This document shows positions 8,002-15,317 of a stretch of DNA of 25,776 nucleotides, piece after piece; position 1 is the first letter of the stretch; each line of letters begins with the position of its first letter. The stretch covers positions 1 to 25,776 of the forward strand of contig CAJXTO010000006.1 of assembly GCA_913061245.1 (NCBI GenBank). Direction: 5' to 3'. Origin of the DNA: an uncultured Oceanospirillales bacterium. GTDB taxonomy: Bacteria > Pseudomonadota > Gammaproteobacteria > Pseudomonadales > Litorivicinaceae. The notes beneath the pieces were generated by a model that saw only the letters and a program-made list of their open reading frames with translations, was not told the origin of the DNA and did not search any database. Position numbers and translations under genes: made by a program.

Positions 8002-8032
8002 AAAAAACCCCTCTTTAAGAGGGGTTTTTTTT
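8002..8032. terminator. Rho-independent terminator, bidirectional
   Basis: A perfect inverted repeat: AAAAAACCCCTC (8002-8013) pairs with GAGGGGTTTTTT (8019-8030), with a TTTAA loop and two more T's after. The GC core is followed by a U-tract on both strands, so it should terminate the DUF1538/P-II operon on + and the FemAB-like gene's transcript on -. The stop codon of the minus-strand gene (8015-8017) lies in the loop. Confidence 0.93.
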
Positions 8033-9181
8033 GAGCACTAATTCGTTTTCTAGGCTCTTAAACGGCGTCGAATCATCGCACGCTCTAAAGTAGTGCTCGA
8101 TGTGTTGGCGCTCTCGAGTCAAAAAGTGCCGAATGGCATCTTCAAATTCTTCATGCTGGATCCAGTGAAGACTGTGCGTTTTGATGGGCCGAAACCCCCG
8201 AGCAATCTTATGTTCGCCTTGTGCACCCGGATCAAAACGCTGTATGCCTTCGGCAATTGCATCTTCTATCCACTGATGGAAGCAGGTTTCAAAGTGGAGG
8301 CAGTCGACGTCATACAGTGCTCCCCAGTAACGGCCGTAGAGTGTTGTGTCATCGCGCAAGCAAAATGACATGGCAATACGCTGTCCTCGATGAAGTGCAA
8401 AGGCGACTCGAATGGAATCTGGAATACGATCAACTGCATACTCAAAAAACTCCCGGGTCAAATACCCAAGACTCCCACGTACTCGGTAAGTCATTTGATA
8501 ACACTGAAATAATGTTTCCAGTGCGGCCTCGTCAATCTCAAGACCGCTCAGTCGTTCGAATGTAATCCCTTGCTCCGCCACACGTCTGCGCTCTCGTCTC
8601 GCTTCTTTTCGTCGTTTTGAGTTAAAGGTCGCAAGATGATCATCAAAGCTTTGAAACCCTTGATTGAACCAATGAAACTGGACACCAAAGCGTTCGAGCC
8701 AGGGGCCTGTGGGCTTTATGTATTGTGTACTCTCTTCGTCTGGAAACAGGATGTGCCAGCTCGAGACGCGATCACCAAGTTCATCGCGTAACGTTTCAAT
8801 GAGCTGTTGAGTGATTCGCGCTTTATCATACCCATCTTTGATGAGTACCCGAGGCCCCGTTGCTGGGGTAAATGGAACCGACGTGACACATTTGGGGTAA
8901 TAGTTAAGCCCATGGCGGTGATACGCATCTGCCCAAGCCCAATCAAATACATATTCACCATACGAATCCGATTTTAGATAGCAGACGATTGCGCCAATCA
9001 GTTGATTGGAGTCGCTGATCGAAGCATAGAGTGGGCGCCAACCTGTGCCTTCGCCGACGCTTTTCGAGTCTTCGAGAGCTGATAGAAAGCCGTGCAATAG
9101 ACCAGGGTAACGAGATGGATTTAACGCGTCCCATTCTTCTGGGTTAAACGCATGAATCGACAGGTGAAGCCCTGTTTGCAT
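8015..9181 (-). CDS. FemAB/GNAT-like protein, DUF482 (COG3146) family
   Basis: A 388-residue cytosolic protein of the DUF482 group, related to FemAB-type aminoacyl or acyl transferases with tandem GNAT folds. Biochemical role is not established; the family is often labelled peptidoglycan biosynthesis/recognition. Characteristic stretches are WDALNPSRYPGLLHGFLSALE (near 18-38), FDWAWADAYHRHGLNYYPK (near 79-97), TSVPFTPATGPRVL (near 100-113) and the C-terminal GRYWGALYDVDCLHFETC and FDPGAQGEHKIARGFRP. The basic run SKRRKEARRERRRV (about 188-201) is also typical. It is transcribed towards the bidirectional terminator and follows DUF3108, purN and purM on the same strand with only a 15-base gap, so co-transcription is possible. 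Confidence 0.85.
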   Translation of the reverse strand: MQTGLHLSIHAFNPEEWDALNPSRYPGLLHGFLSALEDSKSVGEGTGWRPLYASISDSNQLIGAIVCYLKSDSYGEYVFDWAWADAYHRHGLNYYPKCVTSVPFTPATGPRVLIKDGYDKARITQQLIETLRDELGDRVSSWHILFPDEESTQYIKPTGPWLERFGVQFHWFNQGFQSFDDHLATFNSKRRKEARRERRRVAEQGITFERLSGLEIDEAALETLFQCYQMTYRVRGSLGYLTREFFEYAVDRIPDSIRVAFALHRGQRIAMSFCLRDDTTLYGRYWGALYDVDCLHFETCFHQWIEDAIAEGIQRFDPGAQGEHKIARGFRPIKTHSLHWIQHEEFEDAIRHFLTRERQHIEHYFRACDDSTPFKSLENELVLKKNPS

Positions 9182-9196
9182 ATATGCCCTCGGTGG

Positions 9197-9889
9197 TTAG
9201 GGCGTCCCTGCTTTCTGAAAAGCTTTGAGCGTCAATGCAAAAAGCCGTTTTTTGTCTCGTTTTTCAAGTTTCACAAGTTGATAATCAAGTGAAGGTGCAA
9301 GCCAAAATTCAAATTTACGCTTCGGATCGGGATTGTCATCTGTCAGCGTGAATTTTTGTGCTTCAATCTGGCCATAGGGTATATCCAGCGTTTCAACCTC
9401 ACCAGGGACCACCGATCGCGCTTTGATGTCATTCCCATCAAGCATAGTGATCGTTTTGGGTAAAGGCTCGCCTTTACGTAAAAGGTGCGCCAATTGTAGC
9501 CGGAATCCTAAGGGGTCAACTGTATCATCGGGAATCGTGATCTCTGCGCGTTCAGGTTCATGGAGCCAAGCTAACGATTTTTTGTTCCAGTTAAATCGGA
9601 AATTACGGCCAGTCGTGCGTCCAAGGATGCTCTGTGTGTAATTGTAATCGAGAGGTTTCCAACCGTTTTCATCGCTGAATAGTAGATTGGTGGTTTCGTT
9701 AGCAGAGCCAATACTCGCATTTGCATCGAGAACCATTTCAAAACGATCACCGTTTTGCTTCAACGTTTCGATGGCTTCGGCCTCGAGCTTGATCCCAACG
9801 CTCCAGATCATGTCGTATTTGGCTTCATAGCCCTGTGAGAAGGCGGGTAGGGTGACGAACACAGCGAGTAGCGCAAATAGTCTCAACAT
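9197..9889 (-). CDS. DUF3108 exported protein
   Basis: A 230-residue protein with a clear signal peptide (LRLFALLAVFVTLPAFSQG, about residues 2-20), so periplasmic or outer-membrane associated. The mature part YEAKYDMIWSVGIKLEAEA and the C-terminal KRKFEFWLAPSLDYQLVKLE match the DUF3108 family, predicted beta-rich; no function is assigned. The family is regularly found just after purN in Gammaproteobacteria, as here, but has no obvious link to purine synthesis. The ATG overlaps the purN stop by 7 bases, implying translational coupling. Confidence 0.85.
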   Translation of the reverse strand: MLRLFALLAVFVTLPAFSQGYEAKYDMIWSVGIKLEAEAIETLKQNGDRFEMVLDANASIGSANETTNLLFSDENGWKPLDYNYTQSILGRTTGRNFRFNWNKKSLAWLHEPERAEITIPDDTVDPLGFRLQLAHLLRKGEPLPKTITMLDGNDIKARSVVPGEVETLDIPYGQIEAQKFTLTDDNPDPKRKFEFWLAPSLDYQLVKLEKRDKKRLFALTLKAFQKAGTP

Positions 9890-10461
9890 GTAATGACTCC
9901 CAAAGATAGGTCGCGAATAACGGATGGATACAACGTGTGTTCGGCTTCAAGCACCCTTTGCTTTAGAGAATCCTCTGAATCGTTAGCATGGATTGGTACT
10001 TCAATCTGTCGAATGATACCGCCGGAGTCGAGCTCTTCAGTGACCCAGTGAACAGTTGCTCCGGCAGTGGTATCGCCGGCCTCGAGGGCGCGTCGATGTG
10101 TATGCAGACCTTTATATTTGGGTAGCAGTGATGGGTGAACGTTAACCAGTCGGTCTGCGTAATGGCGCACAAATTCTGATGTCAAAATTCGCATAAATCC
10201 TGCGAGTACAACGAGATCTGGTTGATAGCGATCAATCACTTGGATGAGCGCTTGATCAAACTGCAGTCGATCCGGGTGGTCGTGATGCGATACACACGAG
10301 ACGGAAATATTCGCTTTCTTTGCTCGCTCGAGCCCGAACGCATCAGCGTTGTTGGACACGACACCAACGATCTCTGCATCACCCAATAATCCGTTGGTTT
10401 GCCAATCAATGAGGGCTTGTAAATTACTTCCGCCCCCTGAAATCAAGCAAACCACTCGCAT
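9883..10461 (-). CDS. purN: Phosphoribosylglycinamide formyltransferase (GART)
   Basis: Transfers a formyl group from 10-formyl-tetrahydrofolate to GAR, the third step of purine synthesis. The phosphate-binding loop is CLISGGGSNLQALID (about 5-19). The catalytic block NVHPSLLPKYKG (near 105-116) carries the Asn and His of the active site, and ATVHWVTEELDSGGII contains the catalytic Asp (DSGG). At 192 residues it is slightly shorter than the E. coli enzyme (212). The ATG at 10461 overlaps the purM TGA by one base (TGATG). A TTG one codon earlier is in frame but not needed. Order purM-purN matches many Gammaproteobacteria. Confidence 0.95.
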   Translation of the reverse strand: MRVVCLISGGGSNLQALIDWQTNGLLGDAEIVGVVSNNADAFGLERAKKANISVSCVSHHDHPDRLQFDQALIQVIDRYQPDLVVLAGFMRILTSEFVRHYADRLVNVHPSLLPKYKGLHTHRRALEAGDTTAGATVHWVTEELDSGGIIRQIEVPIHANDSEDSLKQRVLEAEHTLYPSVIRDLSLGVITC

Positions 10462-11516
10462 CAAGCGAATGCTCCTGAGAAAACCACTGCGTCCGTTTTA
10501 CGCTCTATGAGTTCACCAATCACAATGGGATGTTCACCGGTTGATTTAAGAACTTCAGTGACCTCTGCGACATGTTCTGGTGCACAGAACATGATGAAAC
10601 CAATGCCGCAGTTGAAGGTTCTCAGCATTTCTTCGGCGCCGACGTCACCTTGCGCTTCAAGCCATTTGAAGATTTCTGGACGAACCCATGTATCGAGATC
10701 GATGTGTGCAGCCAAATCACTGCCAAATGAACGGGGGAGATTCTCTTGGAAACCACCACCTGTTACATGTACAGCCCCTGTGATTTGGCCCGTTGCCATC
10801 GCCTTGAGAACAGATTTGACATAAATTCGGGTCGGCTGCATGACTGCATCGAGCACCGTCGAATCTGGGGTGAGCTGTTCAGTTTCAGGATTGATGTCCG
10901 CATGCGCGATGATTTTTCGAATGAGCGAATAGCCATTGCTGTGTGGTCCGGAAGAAGGCAATCCAATGATGGCATTGCCCGCTTTGACCCCGCTCCCATC
11001 GAGAATCTTTGATTCTTCGGCAACACCAACGCAAAAACCTGCAAGATCATAATCTCCGTCGTGATACATGCCTGGCATTTCAGCTGTTTCACCACCAGCG
11101 AGGGCGCAACCGGATAATTCGCAACCATTTGCAATGGACGCGATCACGGATTCGGCAACATCAACATCAAGCTGTCCCGTTGCGTAGTAGTCCAAGAAAA
11201 ATAGGGGCTCTGCATTTGCCACAATGAGGTCATTAACGCACATGGCTACAAGGTCTTCACCAATTTGACTGTGGCGATGGTAATCGATGGCCAGCTTTAA
11301 TTTAGTCCCGACTCCGTCTGTTCCAGAGACGAGTACTGGACTTTGGTACCCCTGTGGAATTTTAAATAGAGCTCCAAAACCGCCCAGGGCACCTAGAGAT
11401 TCTTTGCGGGCAGTTCTTTTTGCGTGCGGTTTGATGCGTTCGATGAGAGCGTTTCCAGCATCAATATCGACACCAGCGTCTCGATATGAGAGACCTTTCT
11501 GATGATCTTGGCTCAT
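10461..11516 (-). CDS. purM: Phosphoribosylformylglycinamidine cyclo-ligase (AIR synthetase)
   Basis: ATP-dependent ring closure of FGAM to AIR, fifth step of purine synthesis. The N-terminus LSYRDAGVDIDAGNALIERIK is diagnostic. SGTDGVGTKLKLA, AMCVNDLIVANAEPLFFLDY and GGETAEMPGMY are the nucleotide-site and dimer motifs. From this start the protein is 351 residues, against 345 in E. coli. The reading frame stays open to 11720, but that would run into the divergent DUF2066 gene, and the extra residues do not resemble PurM. An ATG three codons earlier (11525) lies close behind AGGAAG and is an equal alternative. It is first gene of a minus-strand run purM-purN-DUF3108-DUF482. Confidence 0.95.
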   Translation of the reverse strand: MSQDHQKGLSYRDAGVDIDAGNALIERIKPHAKRTARKESLGALGGFGALFKIPQGYQSPVLVSGTDGVGTKLKLAIDYHRHSQIGEDLVAMCVNDLIVANAEPLFFLDYYATGQLDVDVAESVIASIANGCELSGCALAGGETAEMPGMYHDGDYDLAGFCVGVAEESKILDGSGVKAGNAIIGLPSSGPHSNGYSLIRKIIAHADINPETEQLTPDSTVLDAVMQPTRIYVKSVLKAMATGQITGAVHVTGGGFQENLPRSFGSDLAAHIDLDTWVRPEIFKWLEAQGDVGAEEMLRTFNCGIGFIMFCAPEHVAEVTEVLKSTGEHPIVIGELIERKTDAVVFSGAFA

Positions 11517-11592
11517 TGACTTCATAGCTTCCTGCGTGAATGGTTGCGGAAGTGTATCATTTGCCGACTTAACTGAACCAATGTGAGATTTC

Positions 11593-12612
11593 ATGACAAC
11601 ACGATTTTTTTTCATTATCGCGTGTTTACTATCCTCAGCGGCCCATGCGCTCGAGTATCGCATTGAGGTTGAAGAGCCCTCGCTTTTTAATGTGGAAGAG
11701 GCGATAGCGAACACGATCAAAGGCGCCGCTGAAAAGCTGACTGGTATTCCGGAAGCTCAAATGATTAGTGAGGCACCTGATCTGTTTAGCCTGTCTGAGG
11801 CATTAGTAAACTCTTATGGTTACGATGGCGACACCTTTATCGTGGACATTGATGTCGATGGCTTGAAAGCACGATTGGATACAGCAGGCATTGAGCTTTG
11901 GGAAACTGAGCGACCTGAACTTCTGATTTGGGCGACAGAGGAACGTGGTCTTGAGCGCTTGATGATTGGTCAAGAATCAAATTTGATTATTGATCGACTG
12001 CTGGCTTCGAGTGAGCGTTTTGGTGTGCCAATGCAGCGTCCTTTGATGGATCTGGAAGATACATTGGCGTTATCTCCCGCTGAGATATGGGGTGAGTTCG
12101 CAGGCGCTGTGACCAATGCATCAGCACGTTATGGCATCCCGCATATTCTTGTCATCGGCGATCGGCCTGAGCGGCAATCGCTGAAATATTGGTTATTCGA
12201 ATCCAATGGTGAATATCGCTCAGGGGAGATATCTGGGATCGATGCGGATGCAAGAGCGTATGCCTTGATTGAAGTTGTGATGCAGTACGCACGATCGATC
12301 TCTGAAACTCTAGAGCCTGTCCAGGTGGCCACTGTTGACGCTCGCGATTCGCTAACGTCATTTCGGCCGCGTGATGATGTTGTTGCAGGTCAATGGACTG
12401 TCAAAGTTGAGTACGCCGATGTGATTCGTTTGATGGATCTGATCGATCATCTTGAGGCATCTGATGGTGTGGCGATCGAAGCCACAGAGATTCGAGCAAC
12501 CGATGCATCCATTGTTTTAAATACACAACTTTCGCTGGGGGCGACTGATGATGTCGTGTCATCGTTCGAATCGATTCAGTTTATTTCTCCGTTGATGTAT
12601 TCGCTGAAGTGA
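11593..12612 (+). CDS. DUF2066 exported protein
   Basis: A 339-residue protein with a signal peptide (TTRFFFIIACLLSSAAHA, residues 2-19), placing the mature chain in the periplasm. It matches the DUF2066 family by its early YRIEVEEPSLFNVEEAIANTIKGAAEKLTG region, by GIELWETERPELLIW near residue 98-112 and by its position between purM and hda. No catalytic motif is evident and no function is known. It diverges from purM across about 75 bases. The gene ends in a GTGA overlap with hda, so the two are probably co-transcribed and coupled. The combination of an exported protein with a replication regulator is conserved but unexplained. Confidence 0.82.
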   Translation: MTTRFFFIIACLLSSAAHALEYRIEVEEPSLFNVEEAIANTIKGAAEKLTGIPEAQMISEAPDLFSLSEALVNSYGYDGDTFIVDIDVDGLKARLDTAGIELWETERPELLIWATEERGLERLMIGQESNLIIDRLLASSERFGVPMQRPLMDLEDTLALSPAEIWGEFAGAVTNASARYGIPHILVIGDRPERQSLKYWLFESNGEYRSGEISGIDADARAYALIEVVMQYARSISETLEPVQVATVDARDSLTSFRPRDDVVAGQWTVKVEYADVIRLMDLIDHLEASDGVAIEATEIRATDASIVLNTQLSLGATDDVVSSFESIQFISPLMYSLK

Positions 12613-13304
12613 CGCCGCAAAAACAACCGATCCAAGAAATTCTCAATTTGGAGAAGCCGGCGGGATACTCGCTGGAATGCTGGATCGAGACTCAACAGCA
12701 CCGAATGATCATGTCTCATGTGAGAGATTGTCTGGTTGGGCACTCGGCAGAGCTGTGGTTATACGGAGCACCAGGCGTTGGGAAAACGCATCTTGGATTG
12801 TTAATCGCTGAACGTTTTCAGTTTGGGTATTACGACTGTAGTGATATCAGTCCTGAGCTCGTACCTGAATTATTTGAATATCTGGATGTTGGAACCGGAG
12901 TGGTTCTCGATCGCGTCGATCGATGGTTGCATGATGCCCATTCTGAGTCTGCGCTGTTTTCCTGGTGGAAGCGTAAAGAGAATGGGCTGGTACTTATTTC
13001 TGAAACATCGCCTCGCGCTGATGGGTGCATCGGGCTACCTGATTTGTTGAGCCGCGCGCATGCAGCGATGGTACTGCCGCTCGATGGTTTGGATGATGAC
13101 GATATCGGACGTCTTTTTCGGTGCCAACTTGAGCGACTAGGAATTGAGTTAGCCCCCGATGTGATTCGCTTTCTAAACCCAAGGCTTCCCAGAAATCCGG
13201 CAAAGTTAATGGATTTACTTGCTGCAATGGATCAAGAGAGCCTGCGTGATCAGAGAAAAATCACCGTTCCTTGGTTAAAACAGCTTCTTTTCCGCCTGTC
13301 ATAA
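12609..13304 (+). CDS. hda: Hda, DnaA regulatory inactivator (AAA+)
   Basis: Hda with the DNA-loaded beta clamp stimulates ATP hydrolysis by DnaA after initiation (RIDA). The 231 residues carry Walker A GAPGVGKT (53-60), a Walker B-like VVLDRVD (98-104), sensor I region LVLISETSP and the box VII arginine in LPDLLSR (R149), which aligns with the arginine finger of E. coli Hda. The C-terminal IELAPDVIRFLNPRLPRN and ITVPWLKQLLF also match. The N-terminal clamp motif, QLSLPL in E. coli, is replaced by QEILNL (9-14), keeping Q and two leucines. The start is GTG, overlapping the DUF2066 stop by 4 bases; the first ATG would remove the clamp motif. recA follows directly. Confidence 0.88.
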   Translation: MTPQKQPIQEILNLEKPAGYSLECWIETQQHRMIMSHVRDCLVGHSAELWLYGAPGVGKTHLGLLIAERFQFGYYDCSDISPELVPELFEYLDVGTGVVLDRVDRWLHDAHSESALFSWWKRKENGLVLISETSPRADGCIGLPDLLSRAHAAMVLPLDGLDDDDIGRLFRCQLERLGIELAPDVIRFLNPRLPRNPAKLMDLLAAMDQESLRDQRKITVPWLKQLLFRLS

Positions 13305-13306
13305 AA

Positions 13307-13326
13307 TACTGACATTATTTTCAGTA
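13307..13326 (+). promoter_or_regulatory. LexA (SOS) box and recA promoter
   Basis: The 20 bases have the form TACTG-N10-CAGTA, identical in its fixed positions to the E. coli SOS consensus, with an A/T-rich centre. It begins 3 bases after the hda stop and ends 72 bases before the recA ATG. As in E. coli recA, a -10-like TATTTT (13325-13330) overlaps its right edge, and a weak -35 (AAAATA, 13303-13308) its left edge, 16 bases apart. LexA should therefore block polymerase. The operator assignment is much firmer than the hexamers. Confidence 0.8.
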
Positions 13327-13398
13327 TTTTCTGCTGACAGCGCGCTCGAACATCGTTACTCTAGACACATATTCCACATACACGAGAAGGGTATTTCA

Positions 13399-14442
13399 AT
13401 GGATGACAATCGTCGTAAAGCGCTTGATGCAGCCTTAAGTCAGATCGAACGCCAGTTTGGTAAAGGCGCAGTGATGCGTATGGGAGATGCGCCACGTGAG
13501 GCGATCCCAGCGATTTCCACTGGTTCATTAGGTCTCGATATTGCGCTCGGAATCGGCGGTCTTCCAAAAGGTCGAATTGTTGAGATCTATGGTCCAGAGT
13601 CCTCAGGTAAAACAACGCTGACTTTGCAAACCATTGCCGAATGTCAGAAAGCAGGTGGTACGGCAGCATTTATCGATGCCGAGCACGCGCTGGATCCAGT
13701 ATATGCCGGTAAGTTAGGCGTCAACGTTGATGATCTTCTCGTTTCTCAGCCAGATACTGGAGAGCAGGCGTTGGAAATCGCTGACATGCTCGTTCGCTCA
13801 GGTAGTGTTGATATCTTGGTCGTTGACTCGGTAGCAGCTTTGACGCCGCGTGCTGAAATTGAAGGTGATATGGGTGATACACACGTTGGTCTGCAGGCGC
13901 GACTGATGAGTCAGGCGCTTCGTAAGATCACGGGTAATATCAAGCGCTCGAACTGCCTCGTTATCTTTATTAACCAGATTCGAATGAAGATTGGCGTCAT
14001 GTTCGGTAATCCTGAGACAACAACTGGTGGTAACGCACTGAAGTTCTACAGCTCGGTACGTTTGGATATCCGTCGAATCGGTAGCGTGAAGCAGGGCGAC
14101 GAAGTGGTCGGTAATGAAACGCGCGTCAAGGTTGTCAAAAACAAAGTATCGCCACCTTTCCGCCAAGCAGAATTCCAAGTGATGTACGGTCAGGGCATCT
14201 ACCACATGGGAGAAGTTCTTGATCTTGGCGTTCAGGAAGGCCTGGTTGAGAAGTCTGGTGCGTGGTATTCCTATGATGGTCAGCGCATCGGGCAAGGGAA
14301 GGCGAATGCCGCTCAATTCCTTGAAGATAATCGCGCAATGGCCGATGAAATCGAAAAGATGCTTCGAGATCGGTTGCTTGTGTCTCCAGTTCCCGCTGAA
14401 GACGCTCCAGCAGACATTGCCGAGGCACCACCCGAAGAGTAA
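13399..14442 (+). CDS. recA: Recombinase RecA
   Basis: DNA-dependent ATPase that forms filaments on single-stranded DNA, drives strand exchange and stimulates LexA self-cleavage. The 347 residues follow the family throughout: ALSQIERQFGKGAVMRMGD near the start, Walker A GPESSGKTTL (about 66-75), Walker B ILVVDSVAAL (about 139-148), DNA-binding loop 1 around AEIEGDMGDTHVG, and loop 2 with the NQIRMKIGVMFGNPETTTGG stretch. The C-terminal tail is acidic (AEDAPADIAEAPPEE), the regulatory tail seen in E. coli. AAGG (13387-13390) precedes the ATG. A LexA box lies upstream. No recX follows, unlike in many Gammaproteobacteria. Confidence 0.99.
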   Translation: MDDNRRKALDAALSQIERQFGKGAVMRMGDAPREAIPAISTGSLGLDIALGIGGLPKGRIVEIYGPESSGKTTLTLQTIAECQKAGGTAAFIDAEHALDPVYAGKLGVNVDDLLVSQPDTGEQALEIADMLVRSGSVDILVVDSVAALTPRAEIEGDMGDTHVGLQARLMSQALRKITGNIKRSNCLVIFINQIRMKIGVMFGNPETTTGGNALKFYSSVRLDIRRIGSVKQGDEVVGNETRVKVVKNKVSPPFRQAEFQVMYGQGIYHMGEVLDLGVQEGLVEKSGAWYSYDGQRIGQGKANAAQFLEDNRAMADEIEKMLRDRLLVSPVPAEDAPADIAEAPPEE

Positions 14443-14466
14443 GTGTCCTAAAGTAATTCTTGCTTG

Positions 14467-15237
14467 ATGGGAACGACCTTAATTGCGGACCCCTTGTTCT
14501 GGGGTCTCGCGCTGATTGGGTTAGTTATTGTCGGTGTCTCCAAAGGCGGTTTTGGCGGCGGCCTTGGAGTTGTTGGTGTGCCGTTTCTTGCTGCAGCTAT
14601 CCCGGTGAACCAAGCTGCAGCGATCATGCTCCCATGTTTAATCATTATGGACCTCACGGGCCTCTATGGTTGGCGTGGGCAATGGTGCTGGGTGCAACTC
14701 AAGCGATTATTACCAGCAGCAGGGCTGGGTGTTTGTTTTGGTGCGCTGAGCTTTCATGTGCTATCAGAAAACGCACTCCGAATAATGATTGGTCTCATTG
14801 GGTTAGGCTTTGGAATTCAATGGTGGGTGAAGCATTTAGGATTGGTGCAGTCGAGCGATCAGCCTGTGCCTGGACCTTGGCATACTCGTTTTTGGAGTAC
14901 GATTGCCGGATTCACAAGTTTTAGTGTGCATGCAGGCGGGCCGCCACTCCAGGTTGCACTGTTACCTCAGAGGCTTGATCCAAAGATCTATGCGGCGACC
15001 ACGGTTGTATTCTTTACCTTCGTCAATGTCGTTAAAGTATTTCCTTACTACTGGTTAGACCAGTTTACCAGTGAGGTGTTGTGGACTGCGCTTATTCTTG
15101 CACCTATTGGGCCCTTTGCTGTAAGACTTGGGATGTTCCTAAATAAAAGGATTTCGGCATTTTGGTTTTATCGCGTATGTTACTTTGGTTTGGTCGTATC
15201 GAGTGCCCGACTACTGTTTATTGGTATGACCACTTAG
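14467..15237 (+). CDS. TauE/SafE-family (TSUP) permease
   Basis: A 256-residue integral membrane protein of the TauE/SafE (TSUP) family. Members move small anions such as sulfite, sulfoacetate or organic acids. The N-terminal SKGGFGGGLGVVGVPFLA (about 25-42) is the characteristic glycine-rich first repeat, and AGFTSFSVHAGGPPLQVALLP (about 149-169) is its counterpart in the second half. About eight membrane segments are visible. The ATG at 14467 is used; a TTG one codon earlier is also in frame. It lies 24 bases after recA and 80 before glcD on the same strand. The substrate cannot be read, though the neighbourhood makes a small organic acid such as glycolate a reasonable guess. Confidence 0.87.
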   Translation: MGTTLIADPLFWGLALIGLVIVGVSKGGFGGGLGVVGVPFLAAAIPVNQAAAIMLPCLIIMDLTGLYGWRGQWCWVQLKRLLPAAGLGVCFGALSFHVLSENALRIMIGLIGLGFGIQWWVKHLGLVQSSDQPVPGPWHTRFWSTIAGFTSFSVHAGGPPLQVALLPQRLDPKIYAATTVVFFTFVNVVKVFPYYWLDQFTSEVLWTALILAPIGPFAVRLGMFLNKRISAFWFYRVCYFGLVVSSARLLFIGMTT

Positions 15238-15317
15238 TCGAATCGTCGGCTCTTGCCTGTGATATCCTTTCGTCATAATTAATCAAATAAAACTGTTGAA
15301 CCGCAAAAGGTGATTCC

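Noticed and set aside
9423..9641. Plus-strand open frame inside the DUF3108 gene
   Set aside because: No recognisable protein and no spacing or signal consistent with a gene; the minus-strand gene explains the sequence.
10461..11720. N-terminal extension of PurM to 11720
   Set aside because: It would overlap the divergent DUF2066 gene by over 120 bases, and the additional 68 residues do not resemble PurM.
13303..13330. Palindrome after hda read as a rho-independent terminator
   Set aside because: The stem is A/T-rich with only a few trailing T's, while its core fits TACTG-N10-CAGTA exactly and lies ahead of recA, so LexA operator is the better reading.
13798..14316. 172-codon open frame antisense to recA
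   Set aside because: It mirrors the codon structure of recA, has no family resemblance and no ribosome site.
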